Origin: Rheinheimera sp. SA_1
GTDB taxonomy: Bacteria > Pseudomonadota > Gammaproteobacteria > Enterobacterales > Alteromonadaceae
NCBI RefSeq assembly: GCF_001669775.1
Contig: NZ_LXWK01000011.1
Coordinates: forward strand, 1,364,001-1,428,000
DNA: 64,000 nt
Direction: 5' to 3'
In this document: positions 1 to 8,768 of the stretch, piece after piece
Numbering within the stretch: position 1 is the stretch's first letter
Layout of the letters: each line of letters opens with the position of its first letter
Made by a program: the position numbers and the translations under genes
Notes under the pieces: model-generated
Databases searched by the model: none
What the model was told of the DNA's origin: nothing
What the model saw: the letters and a program-made list of their open reading frames with translations, nothing else

Positions 1-1
1 C

Positions 2-748
2 AGTGACATTGCCAAAAGCAAAGCCGCCGGCATGAACGACCATCTGACCAAACCTATTGATCCACAACAGCTATACAGCACCTTATTGCAATATTTACCG
101 GCCGAACCACACGCCAGACGCCCGGCACCGATTGTTGCGACGGGGCCAACCCTGGCCGAGCAGCAACAATGGCAACAGCTAAATGAATGTTCGGCCATAG
201 ACGCGGATCGGGCGTTGAAAAACCTCGGTGGCAAGTTGTCGTTGTATCTGAAGCTGATTGACGATTTCCAACAGGAACATCAGCAACAAAGCAGCAAACT
301 GCAGAGTATGTTCCGGCATCAGCAATGGCAGCCGCTGTATCTGGACATTCATTCGCTGAAATCAACCAGTGCTTATATTGGAGCCTTTGAGTTCTCGCAG
401 CTTTGTCAGCAGTTTGAAACCACCTTGTCGCAGCAAACTGCCACCGCAGAAGCGTTACAGCTGCTCTGTGATCAACTGCAATTGCTGATGCAACAACTGA
501 GCAAAGTGTCGCCGACCGCACCACAACAGATCCAGTTCCAGCATTTAACCGAAGCCTTAACCACTTTGTTGCCGTTATTGCAGGAGTCTGATTTTGCTGC
601 CGAAGATTTGTTGCCGGCCTTGCTGGAAGTGGCCAGCCATCATCCGCACGTCCTGATGGTCGAGCAGATTGCGGCAGACATCCGCCAGGTAGAATATGAA
701 AAAGCCGCCGGTCAAACGGTGCAGTTATTACAACAGTTGCTGCAGTAA
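2..748 (+). CDS. Hybrid sensor histidine kinase, C-terminal part (receiver end + Hpt), 5' truncated
   Basis: The reading frame is open from the first bases, so only the C-terminus is present (248 codons before TAA). It begins inside a receiver domain: a GMNDHLTKPI segment matches the beta5/alpha5 end of a REC domain with its conserved Lys-Pro. An Hpt domain follows, with the phospho-accepting His in an HSLKS motif near residue 117 of the visible part. A Gln/Leu-rich helical tail completes the protein. The ATG at 32 is internal to the REC fold and is not the true start. The protein would take phosphate from its kinase/REC modules and pass it through Hpt to a response regulator. The following genes encode a REC-GGDEF protein and a REC-kinase-REC-Hpt protein, so the three probably share a relay (inference). 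Confidence 0.85.
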   Translation, partial: SDIAKSKAAGMNDHLTKPIDPQQLYSTLLQYLPAEPHARRPAPIVATGPTLAEQQQWQQLNECSAIDADRALKNLGGKLSLYLKLIDDFQQEHQQQSSKLQSMFRHQQWQPLYLDIHSLKSTSAYIGAFEFSQLCQQFETTLSQQTATAEALQLLCDQLQLLMQQLSKVSPTAPQQIQFQHLTEALTTLLPLLQESDFAAEDLLPALLEVASHHPHVLMVEQIAADIRQVEYEKAAGQTVQLLQQLLQ

Positions 749-851
749 CGATGCCGGGGGCAAAGTTGACAAGCAGCGGTTTATTGCAAAGACTGAAACA
801 GGCTCAACCGGGTCTCCGACAGATATATGCCGTGCGAATGGCGGGAGTGTT

Positions 852-1784
852 ATGGCGGCGTCGCAGCTAAAACAACGGGTACTGATCATTGACGATCAAA
901 AATCGAACCTGAAAATCCTGAGCGATATATTGCGGGATGAGGTCGAGCTCATCCTGGCGCAGGATGGTGAACAAGGGATCCGTAAAGCGACTGAATTTGC
1001 ACCGGATTTAATTCTGCTGGATGTAGTGATGCCCGGCATTGATGGTTTTGAAGTGATCCGGCAACTGAAACAGGACCCCGCCACTTACCTGATCCCGGTG
1101 ATTTTTATTACCTCGCTCAACGACGTGACGCACGAAGAACAAGGTTTGTTACTGGGCGCCTGCGATTATATCAACAAACCCTTTCATGCCGCCGTGGTGA
1201 TGGCCAGGGTGAAACTGCATCTGCAACTCGCCAGGCAACGCTTAATGCTGGAACAGCTGGCCAACATCGACCCGTTAACCGCGGTGGCTAACCGGCGCAA
1301 ATATCAGGAAGTGCTGGATCGGCAGTGGCGTGCTGCCTGTCGTAAACGCAGCTGCCTGTCGCTGGTGATGGTTGATGTTGATAACTTCAAAATGTACAAC
1401 GACCATTATGGCCATGCCGCCGGTGATCGGGTGTTGCAGCAAGTTGCGTTAGCACTGGCCGCAGAATTACGCCGTCCTTACGATTTTATTGCTCGTTACG
1501 GAGGTGAAGAATTTGTTATCATTCTGCCCGACACCCCCGCTGACGATAGTTTCCGCATTATTGAAGGCTGCCGGGAAGCAATTTTGCAGTTACAAATTCC
1601 GCATCAGGCCACCGGCGGATGTCTGACCATCAGCGCCGGCGGTTATAGCTGCTGGCCGGAGCAACTTGATGAGTCGATTTCAGCCTTCGCCTTAAAACAG
1701 GCGGATGATTTATTGTATGAAGCGAAGCGGCAAGGCAAAAACCGGGTGTTATGGACTACAGCGGCTGTTGAAATTCAGGGATAA
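852..1784 (+). CDS. Response regulator with GGDEF domain (diguanylate cyclase)
   Basis: A 310-residue protein. An N-terminal receiver (about residues 8-125) has the acidic pair (IIDDQ), the phosphoacceptor in LILLDVVMPG and the Lys in INKPF. A GGDEF domain (about 140-305) follows with an intact GGEEF active site. An RPYD sequence five residues before it fits the RxxD inhibitory I-site, so it should make c-di-GMP and be product-inhibited. The ATG at 852 is preceded by GGGAG. An in-frame upstream ATG at 696 lies inside the previous gene and would add 52 non-homologous residues, so it was rejected. The next gene starts 2 nt after the stop, indicating an operon. The architecture is PleD/WspR-like but with one receiver. 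Confidence 0.92.
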   Translation: MAASQLKQRVLIIDDQKSNLKILSDILRDEVELILAQDGEQGIRKATEFAPDLILLDVVMPGIDGFEVIRQLKQDPATYLIPVIFITSLNDVTHEEQGLLLGACDYINKPFHAAVVMARVKLHLQLARQRLMLEQLANIDPLTAVANRRKYQEVLDRQWRAACRKRSCLSLVMVDVDNFKMYNDHYGHAAGDRVLQQVALALAAELRRPYDFIARYGGEEFVIILPDTPADDSFRIIEGCREAILQLQIPHQATGGCLTISAGGYSCWPEQLDESISAFALKQADDLLYEAKRQGKNRVLWTTAAVEIQG

Positions 1785-1786
1785 CC

Positions 1787-3652
1787 ATGTCGGAACGTGC
1801 TCATCTGTTGTTGGTTGATGATGAAAAAACCAACCTCAAAGTTTTGGCCGAGTTATTAAGGTCAGATTACCGGATCCGCCTGGCGCAGAACGGCCAGCAG
1901 GCGTTGGAGAAATGTCGCCAGCAACCGCCGGATCTGATCCTGATGGACGTGCTGATGCCTGGCATGGATGGCTTTGAGACCTTAAAAGCGCTGCGGGCCG
2001 ACACCTTAACCGCGCAAATTCCGGTGATCTTTATTACCGGCCTGCAATCGGCCGACCACGAACAGCAAGGGCTGCAGCTGGGCGCGCAGGATTACATTCA
2101 CAAACCTTTTCATGCCGAAGTGGTCAAAGCCCGCGTCGCCACCCAGTTAAAACTGATCCGGCAGCGCCAGGAATTACAACTGCTTTCTGAACAACTGACC
2201 CAGGCCAACGAAGCCAAAAGCCGTTTTCTGGCCACCATTAGCCATGAAATCCGCACACCGCTGGCGTCGGTCATCGGTTATGCCGAAGCCATTCTGGCCG
2301 GCGAATTTGCTGCCAGCGAGCAACTGCAAGCTATTCAGACCATTTGCCAAAATGGCAAACATTTGCAGGCACTGCTGAACGATTTACTCGATCTATCAAA
2401 AATTGCTGCCAACAAACTAGATATCGAACTATTGCCGGTCAATCTGTGTCAGCTGGCTGCGGAAATCAGCGCTTTATTGCAGGACAAAGCCCGCCAGAAA
2501 GGGCTGGAATTCCAGTTTGATTATCAGCTGCCACTGCCCGCCATGGTGAAAACCGATCCGACCCGGCTGAAACAAATTCTGCTGAACCTGTGTAACAACG
2601 CCATCAAGTTCACCGAACAAGGTTTTGTGAAAGTGCTGATCAGCCGTACCGACGGCCAACTACAGTTCGCCGTTAGCGACAGTGGCATTGGCATCGCGCC
2701 GGATCAACAACAAAAATTGTTTCATGCCTTTGGCCAGGCGGACGTGTCAGTACAGCGGCAGTACGGTGGCACCGGCCTTGGACTGGTGATTGCACGTCAG
2801 CTCTGTGAAAAACTCGGTGGTCAGTTACAGCTGCAAAGCTCGTCGCCAGCCGGCAGCTGTTTTGTCGCCGCCATCAACCTGGACGTGCTACCAGACAGCA
2901 TCTGGCTGCAGCAGCCAAGCGATATTCAGGAGCAACAACAACGCACCGCACCAACCCCCCTGCCACGGCAACAAATGCGCGGCCGGATTTTACTGGCCGA
3001 AGATCAGAATGACACCCGTCAGCTGCTGGTGCGAATGTTACAACATGCCGGATTGGATGTGACAGCGGTTGAAAACGGCGAGTTATTGGTCGAAACAGCG
3101 CTAACCGGTGATTTTGATTTGATCCTGTCGGATATTCAAATGCCGAAAATGGATGGTGTCGCCGCCATTGCGTTGCTGCGGGCTGCCGGTATTGATACAC
3201 CTTGTGTGGCGCTCACTGCTAACACTATGACCCATGAAGTACAAAGCTATTTGGCGGCCGGTTTTGCCACCCATCTGGCGAAACCTGTTGATCGCAATAA
3301 GTTCGCTGCAGTGTTAAGTCACTTTTTGGGTGGCAAGCATCATCGCCAGCAACTGCAGTTACCAACAGCAGAACTGGAAGCCATGACGGCGCGTTTTGTG
3401 CAAACCTTGCCAGGCCAAATGGCGGAACTGCAACAAAACTGTTTGCAAGCCGACTGGTCGGCCGCCCGTTATCAGGCGCATGCACTCAAAGGCACGGCAG
3501 CGTTATTTGGCCTCACCGACTTAAGTTTACTGGCCAGCGAACTGGAGCAACAGCTGCTGCAATCGGGCACTGTACAACCGGAAATTAAAACCACAGTGCA
3601 ACAGCTGTGTCAGCGGTTACAAGACCAAAGTAACCATCTGGTGATGTCGTAA
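1787..3652 (+). CDS. Hybrid histidine kinase REC-HisKA-HATPase-REC-Hpt
   Basis: A 621-residue cytoplasmic kinase with no membrane segment. In order: a receiver (1-120, phosphoacceptor in LILMDVLMPG), a short coiled coil, HisKA with the phospho-His at about residue 153 (ISHEIRTPL), and HATPase with N-box NNAIKFT and glycine boxes DSGIGIAP and GGTGLGL. A second receiver follows (about 400-515, LILSDIQMPKMDG), then a C-terminal Hpt (HALKGTAALFG, about residue 561). The N-terminal receiver suggests the kinase is itself controlled by an upstream phosphodonor, perhaps the preceding hybrid kinase. It starts 2 nt after the diguanylate cyclase stop, so the two are probably co-transcribed and translationally coupled. 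The input signal cannot be read from the sequence. Confidence 0.9.
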   Translation: MSERAHLLLVDDEKTNLKVLAELLRSDYRIRLAQNGQQALEKCRQQPPDLILMDVLMPGMDGFETLKALRADTLTAQIPVIFITGLQSADHEQQGLQLGAQDYIHKPFHAEVVKARVATQLKLIRQRQELQLLSEQLTQANEAKSRFLATISHEIRTPLASVIGYAEAILAGEFAASEQLQAIQTICQNGKHLQALLNDLLDLSKIAANKLDIELLPVNLCQLAAEISALLQDKARQKGLEFQFDYQLPLPAMVKTDPTRLKQILLNLCNNAIKFTEQGFVKVLISRTDGQLQFAVSDSGIGIAPDQQQKLFHAFGQADVSVQRQYGGTGLGLVIARQLCEKLGGQLQLQSSSPAGSCFVAAINLDVLPDSIWLQQPSDIQEQQQRTAPTPLPRQQMRGRILLAEDQNDTRQLLVRMLQHAGLDVTAVENGELLVETALTGDFDLILSDIQMPKMDGVAAIALLRAAGIDTPCVALTANTMTHEVQSYLAAGFATHLAKPVDRNKFAAVLSHFLGGKHHRQQLQLPTAELEAMTARFVQTLPGQMAELQQNCLQADWSAARYQAHALKGTAALFGLTDLSLLASELEQQLLQSGTVQPEIKTTVQQLCQRLQDQSNHLVMS

Positions 3653-3670
3653 AAGGTGAAGTCGCCATGC

Positions 3671-3768
3671 GGCGGACTGCCGCTTGGCGGTGAGTAGCGC
3701 CCTACAATTCTTTATTTATCAATAACATTTTATTGAAAACCGCATAGGGCGGACTCACCGGGTCCGCC
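3671..3768. repeat. REP-like palindromic repeat pair
   Basis: Two facing units lie between convergent genes. Unit 3671-3705 reads GGCGGACTGCCGC then GGTGAGTAGCGCCCTAC. Unit 3744-3768 starts ATAGGGCGGACTC and ends GTCCGCC, which is the first unit's pattern inverted. The same family (outer end GCCCTAC, inner end ggcg.actnnc) occurs as four units at 17848-18077. Size, intergenic position and paired inverted arrangement are like REP/BIME elements mobilised by RAYT transposases. No RAYT gene is in this window. Confidence 0.65.
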
Positions 3769-3778
3769 ACAGCAAGCG

Positions 3779-4573
3779 CTAATAATACCCCAACAAATGC
3801 CGCAACCCCGGCGCGGCATATTCCACCAGCTGCTTTTGCAGCAGTGGCAGTTCATCCGGAATTTCTGCTTCCAAACCGACCAGATTTTCACGATGGGTAC
3901 CACTTTGCTTGCGATCAGAACCAGTCAAAATGCGTTCTTTCCAATCATCAGGCCAGTGCGGCAGATTCAGCACACTGAGCAAATCTTTAAAAAATAGCTC
4001 GGCTTCAGGTTTATCAATCGCTTTGAGATGCTTCACCACATCTTCGTACCGCACCAATTTCACCCCGGTGCCCATCCAGGCCACTGCATTGTGGGTGAAG
4101 ATTTCATTTAAAGTCGGCGCTTTTTGGTAAATGCCAAATATCATCATATTCAACATTTCATCAATCGAAACTTTGCCACCCTTGAGATGATCAATTGAGC
4201 CTTGAAAAGTATCAGATAAAAAGAATCTGGCCCGGGCCAGCACCCAGTCGTACGGGTCCCGTACCACCACCACGTGCTGCACCTTCGCTTTACGTAAGGC
4301 AATCGCTGAATCATCAGAAAACAGCAGATGACCCCAGCTCAGCATCGGAGATTCGGCGGAAAAGGCGGCCAGATGCTGGTGTAACACCGGAATTTGAATA
4401 AACATTTTATGGTATTGCTGCGCCACCGGCACAAACATCCGGAAGATATTGCGCATTAAATGCGTGCCACATTTAGGCACGGAATTAATAAATACCGGTT
4501 GCGCCAAAGGCACTTGTGCAAAATTTGGATTTAAATCATTCAGGGTGTCAGGTTTGGCAATGACTCTTGGCAT
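3779..4573 (-). CDS. Sulfotransferase-domain protein
   Basis: A 264-residue soluble protein. Residues 27-38 (FINSVPKCGTHL) match the 5'-phosphosulfate-binding loop of PAPS-dependent sulfotransferases. The later VVVVRDPYDWVLARARFF block matches the 3'-phosphate-binding strand and helix (R-D-P-x-D). The tail contains a K/R-rich segment ending GTHREN, like the C-terminal PAPS-binding loop. The expected reaction is transfer of sulfate from PAPS to a hydroxyl or amine; the acceptor is unknown. The ATG at 4573 is preceded by AAGAGA and beats a 12-residue longer start that lacks a ribosome site. It stands alone, downstream of nothing obvious and convergent with the kinase genes, with no PAPS synthesis genes nearby. 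Confidence 0.8.
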   Translation of the reverse strand: MPRVIAKPDTLNDLNPNFAQVPLAQPVFINSVPKCGTHLMRNIFRMFVPVAQQYHKMFIQIPVLHQHLAAFSAESPMLSWGHLLFSDDSAIALRKAKVQHVVVVRDPYDWVLARARFFLSDTFQGSIDHLKGGKVSIDEMLNMMIFGIYQKAPTLNEIFTHNAVAWMGTGVKLVRYEDVVKHLKAIDKPEAELFFKDLLSVLNLPHWPDDWKERILTGSDRKQSGTHRENLVGLEAEIPDELPLLQKQLVEYAAPGLRHLLGYY

Positions 4574-4667
4574 CAGAGTTTCTCTTATTCTTGGCTGACG
4601 ACAGAACATCAGCTGGTGTACGGGTAGATGCTACAGAAACTACCATAAAGTAGCCGGCAACTGCAGC

Positions 4668-4707
4668 AGAAAAAAATGCCGGCAAGGCGAAAGCCCGTGC
4701 CGGCATT
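4668..4707 (-). terminator. Rho-independent terminator of the TonB receptor gene
   Basis: On the minus strand a perfect 10-bp stem (AATGCCGGCA / TGCCGGCATT) with a 13-nt loop is followed by seven T residues. It sits about 18 nt past the receptor stop codon. Confidence 0.9.
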
Positions 4708-4724
4708 GATGGTGTTGTATTACA

Positions 4725-7682
4725 TCAGAACTGATATGACAGGTTCACGAACACCCGGCGTCCCAGCTGATCATACATACTGTAGAAGGCTGAGTTGCCT
4801 TGGCGCTGCACACCACCGGTGTAACTGACGCGAGGAGGCTCTTCATCAAACAAGTTAGCCACACCCAGCGTCGCGGTTAAACCGAGATCGCCCATTTTGT
4901 TGGTGACAGAGGCTGAATGATACATCTGCGCATCGGCAGCTAACACCAGCTTCACGGTCTGACCACGAATGGTGGTGGTATCACGGTAAGTACCGTTACC
5001 ATATTCTTCGTGTTCGGACACATCACCAACATAGCGTATGCTGTAGTTCGCCGACCAGTCGTTTTTCTCCCAGCCTAAACGTAAGTTACCCACGTGTTTT
5101 GGACGACCAAAATCACCGACATAACTTTCCGGCACGCTGTTGGCGAACAACTGACGGGTCGCTTCCAACTGGATGGTATGTTCATAACTGACTGAATAGG
5201 TACCATAATCGGTATCGATATCATAAGCCGTTTCAATATCCACACCACGGTTATGCTGAGTCGCGATATTACGGAAACCGCTACGGATGGTCTCAATACG
5301 CCGATCGAGGGTGCTGCGGGTAAACAGGTTACACAGTGGTTCTATGGCGAAGTTATCTGAATTGTAACAACCAAAGGTTACCTGAGCACCGGTTAATTCG
5401 GTCACTTCCGAATCGATGGCGATATCAAAATAGTCCGCTGAAATACTGAAGTTGATAAAATCAGGTGTCCAGACAAAACCATAAGTTTCAGACACTGAAG
5501 TTTCAGCTTTTAAGTTACCAGCGCCACCACTCGAAATGACCGTTGCAGAAGAAGCCCCTCCGGTGTAGTTACTTGGAATGCCAGCTGCAGCACAATTTTT
5601 CGGAATATTTGATTGTTGATCGGTAATCGTTCCCCAACGAATACATGGATCAACTGTCCGCTGACCCAGGAAGCTGGTTTGTTCGTTCAGGTACAACTCA
5701 TAAAGTGCAGGTGAACGGAACGAAGTACCGCGTGATGCCCGGATCCGGAAACCTTCACCCAGCATCCAGTTAAAGCCCAGTTTATACGTGGTGTCACTAC
5801 CGTAAGAATCAACATCGGTGTAGCGGGCTGAAGCAGTAACATCCAGCGCTTCAATCAGCGTTAAATCATTTAACACCGGGATCTGAAACTCAGTAAATAC
5901 TGCTTTGGAGTTATCTTTACCTGCGGTAATACCCGCAGCCGAAGCACCCCAGACGTTTTTCGCCAGCGTTACAGCTCCTGGTGTGTCAATTAGTTCATCA
6001 CGTTGTAAAGCAAAACCAAAGGCCGAACTTAATGGGCCGCCTGGTAAATCCATCACGTCACCGGTAATAAAACCTTCCAGTGATTGCTGTTTATAAATGG
6101 TGTTACCGGTCTCCTCGCTAAACAAGAAGTCTTTGACTTGCTGGCTCATATTACCGGCCAGGAACTGTGGGTCCAACCATGGCACATCAATACAAGTAGC
6201 GCCGCGGACTGCCGTCTTTTGACCCACACAAGAACCAGTGGCATAGGCCGAAATATCGACAGAGTCTTTATAAATCAGCTTGTTGGTGTAATCGCCATCA
6301 CTGTTACTGTTTTGATAAGACACATCCCAGAACCAGTCACCCAGATTACCATTGGCACCAATGACAAAACGACGGTAATCGACGGTAATTTCAGAGCCAT
6401 CGTGATCGGTAATTGGCGTAGGGCTGTAAAATTGGTCACCGCGCCAGCCAGTCGATAACGGGTTACCACCACCGAAAGTTTCGCTGTAGACATATCCCCA
6501 GAACTGACGATAACCATTGGTATTGGTGACACGACGGTTTAACAGCGCTTCACCATACAACGTGACGTCGTCATTCAGCGAAATATCACCTTGGGCGTAA
6601 GCGGTGATCGTTTCCTTTTTAGGAATTAATGATTCCAAATCCTGAAATGGGTGATCCGAGTTAAATACAGCATCGCTTTTATTGTCATAGGCGACCGGGA
6701 ACCAGCCTGGAGGCGTGACCATAAAACCAGGATTTGAAGGATCAACCGCAAAACCAGGGATATATTTGCCTAAATTGCCATCATAATCGTATTGCGCTTT
6801 GGTGCCTGGACGCACGTTGCCGCCTTCGTCCTGATAGTCGTATATCCAGACATGACCCCATGGCAAATCGCTACAATGGTAGTTACCGGTTCTTGGGTCG
6901 ATATTGTCCGCACGTTCGCCGGTGGTTGGGTTAAAGACATAACGCTCACCACAGTTGTAAAAATCGCGCTGACCTTTAGCCAGTTCTTTATCGAGTTTGT
7001 AGTCGACTAACACCCGGAACGAACCGTTATCGACCGTTTTACCGTAAGTGGCGTTGGCACTCATGGTTTCGCCACCGTCTTCCAGTGGCTGGTTCATGTT
7101 GACGTTGATAGAAGCATCGTCGCCTTTTTTGGTGATGATGTTCACCACACCGGCAACTGCATCAGAGCCGTATAAAGACGATGCACCGTCTTTTAAAATC
7201 TCAACCCGTTCAATGGCTTCGATTGGCAGTACGTTCATATCAAAGGACGCAACTTCACCACGGGTACCAGCAGGGCCGGCCCGACGGCCGTTTAACAGTA
7301 CCAGCGTTCTGTTGGCACCCAAACCGCGTAATGACAAGGTTTCAGCACCGGTACCACCACCTTCAACAAAGGCAGTAGAAGAAGCTGACGTCACCTGGTT
7401 TGAGCCGGCAGCGAGGGTTGAGCTGCGTAATAATTCACCGAGGTTACCAATACCCTGACTAACAGCGACATCGGCATTAATCACCGACACCGGCGCGGCA
7501 TTATCAAAACCGCCACTGCGGATACGGGAACCGATGACGGAAATCCGTTCGGTTTCTTCTTCTTTAACCGCTTTATCTTCTTCGGTGGTTGCTTGTTGTG
7601 CATGTAACCCAAACGCCGTTGTTGCAAATAAGCAACTCATTGCTAAGGCGAGAGGGGTTTTGACTCTCAATGTTGGTTTCAT
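4725..7682 (-). CDS. TonB-dependent outer-membrane receptor
   Basis: A 985-residue precursor. A Sec signal peptide (hydrophobic run LALAMSCLFATTAFG, cleavage after LHA) is followed by an acidic linker, a TonB-box-like ERISVIGSRI, and a plug domain (about 55-190: TLVLLNGRR, VEILKDGASSLYGSDAVAGVVNI). A long beta-barrel ends with the terminal Phe of outer-membrane proteins (FVNLSYQF). No STN domain is present, so it should import substrate without signalling. The large size and GSRI box are common in Alteromonadales receptors for peptides or carbohydrates; the substrate is unknown. AGGAA precedes the ATG. It is transcribed alone, with a strong terminator behind it and an ERIC-like element 38 nt upstream of the start. 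Confidence 0.92.
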   Translation of the reverse strand: MKPTLRVKTPLALAMSCLFATTAFGLHAQQATTEEDKAVKEEETERISVIGSRIRSGGFDNAAPVSVINADVAVSQGIGNLGELLRSSTLAAGSNQVTSASSTAFVEGGGTGAETLSLRGLGANRTLVLLNGRRAGPAGTRGEVASFDMNVLPIEAIERVEILKDGASSLYGSDAVAGVVNIITKKGDDASINVNMNQPLEDGGETMSANATYGKTVDNGSFRVLVDYKLDKELAKGQRDFYNCGERYVFNPTTGERADNIDPRTGNYHCSDLPWGHVWIYDYQDEGGNVRPGTKAQYDYDGNLGKYIPGFAVDPSNPGFMVTPPGWFPVAYDNKSDAVFNSDHPFQDLESLIPKKETITAYAQGDISLNDDVTLYGEALLNRRVTNTNGYRQFWGYVYSETFGGGNPLSTGWRGDQFYSPTPITDHDGSEITVDYRRFVIGANGNLGDWFWDVSYQNSNSDGDYTNKLIYKDSVDISAYATGSCVGQKTAVRGATCIDVPWLDPQFLAGNMSQQVKDFLFSEETGNTIYKQQSLEGFITGDVMDLPGGPLSSAFGFALQRDELIDTPGAVTLAKNVWGASAAGITAGKDNSKAVFTEFQIPVLNDLTLIEALDVTASARYTDVDSYGSDTTYKLGFNWMLGEGFRIRASRGTSFRSPALYELYLNEQTSFLGQRTVDPCIRWGTITDQQSNIPKNCAAAGIPSNYTGGASSATVISSGGAGNLKAETSVSETYGFVWTPDFINFSISADYFDIAIDSEVTELTGAQVTFGCYNSDNFAIEPLCNLFTRSTLDRRIETIRSGFRNIATQHNRGVDIETAYDIDTDYGTYSVSYEHTIQLEATRQLFANSVPESYVGDFGRPKHVGNLRLGWEKNDWSANYSIRYVGDVSEHEEYGNGTYRDTTTIRGQTVKLVLAADAQMYHSASVTNKMGDLGLTATLGVANLFDEEPPRVSYTGGVQRQGNSAFYSMYDQLGRRVFVNLSYQF

Positions 7683-7720
7683 TTTTACCGTTCCTGGATA
7701 AGGATTATTTTATTGTTTTA

Positions 7721-7832
7721 TATACCTTTCATCCTTGAACGATGCAGGATCGTCGCCTTCGCTCATTCGCTGAAGCTCACTGGTCACGGTAACCACCGTG
7801 GCCTACCTGCATCTTCAATGATTTTGGGTATA
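7721..7832 (-). repeat. ERIC-like palindromic element (copy 1)
   Basis: 112 bp bounded by TATACC and GGGTATA. Read on the minus strand it starts TATACCCAAAATCATTGA, continues with GCAGGTAGGC, and ends with TTCAAGGATGA and GGTATA. It shares these blocks with copies at 22092-22219 and 43258-43413. The ends and layout match the enterobacterial ERIC/IRU element as I know it (about 127 bp, TATACCC...GGGTATA). It lies 38 nt upstream of the TonB receptor start, so it is probably transcribed in that leader. Confidence 0.75.
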
Positions 7833-8207
7833 GATTTTTTATAAGCAAAACTGCCTATTCTTCTCAATATTAACTAAATTAGGAGATTCGGCAACAAGCA
7901 ATTTACGGTTGATAAAGTCTGTAACTCAGAGTTATGCCAAATCACCACGCCAGTCTGCTGTTCAAAGTCGGCCTTTTTCGCCCATTGTCGCACTGCCATT
8001 CAGTATCGAATCAGAAACAAATCTGACCTCTATCTATAGTAGTCGATGATTTTAATCAGACAAATCAATTACAAAGGATTACAAAATTCGTTGTTGGCTT
8101 TTGGCTAAGGCAGACAAAAAGTGGGAACTGCCTGGCCGGAGTTTTCTAAAAGCAGTGCAACACATCCAGCAAAACAAAAACGACAAATAGCCGATGAATC
8201 GGGATAT
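7833..8207. other. Intergenic region without a recognised gene
   Basis: About 375 bp between the ERIC-like element and the end of the hydrolase gene. No credible coding frame was seen and no convincing terminator. It presumably holds the promoter of the minus-strand TonB receptor, although the repeat lies between it and the gene. Confidence 0.5.
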
Positions 8208-8768
8208 TCAGGAGACTGTAGTTTTGTCACGCAGTGACTTCAGCACCTGCGCCACAATCTGGGCATGATCAGCAGGAACGGTCAGGTGTTGATGGGCAAA
8301 TGCGGCTGGCCAGTGTCGCCAGTTGCCACCCACCACCGCCACCAGATTGGCAAAATTGAAACGGTTGTCGGCAGCCTGATAATTATGCCAATGCTGACAA
8401 TGTTGCAGCACTGCTTTGCCATTTGGTTTACGCCAGCCGACCGGATCAATAGTCACTAACTCGGTTACCGGATGGCCAGCGGCGATTACCGCAACTGCAG
8501 TGCTGGCGCCATAACTGTGCGCAATCAGCAAAGTTGGTTGATCGCGGTGTGCATCCAACCACTGACGAAGCGCCCGATGTTCAGTCCAGCGAAAATATTG
8601 CTGTCCTGGCCGCACAAAACGTTTTAGCAACCGGGTCGAAGGGTCCAGAGCACCGCCAACCCAGGCGATAGGTCTGGTTTGTTGCGTGATCGTCTGTGCT
8701 TCTGCCAGGGATGATCCAGATGGTGTTAAAGTTGGCGCTGGCAGGATGGAACTCGGCAGCCGGCTCAT
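8208..8768 (-). CDS. Small alpha/beta serine hydrolase (RBBP9/YdeN-like)
   Basis: A 186-residue protein with a nucleophile elbow AHSYGAS (Ser near residue 86), a following acidic candidate in TIDPVGW and a C-terminal His in ADHAQI. These form a Ser-Asp-His triad in the order of the alpha/beta hydrolase fold. The short length and missing lid resemble the RBBP9/YdeN group, whose substrates are mostly unknown. No signal peptide was seen, so it is cytoplasmic. Its ATG overlaps the stop of the upstream solute-binding protein gene (ATGA), so the two are translationally coupled. It is last in an rmuC/binding-protein/hydrolase operon. Confidence 0.75.
   Translation of the reverse strand: MSRLPSSILPAPTLTPSGSSLAEAQTITQQTRPIAWVGGALDPSTRLLKRFVRPGQQYFRWTEHRALRQWLDAHRDQPTLLIAHSYGASTAVAVIAAGHPVTELVTIDPVGWRKPNGKAVLQHCQHWHNYQAADNRFNFANLVAVVGGNWRHWPAAFAHQHLTVPADHAQIVAQVLKSLRDKTTVS

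Noticed and set aside
696-851. Upstream extension of the REC-GGDEF protein
   Set aside because: The added 52 residues overlap the previous gene and precede a normal receiver start; ATG 852 has a ribosome site.
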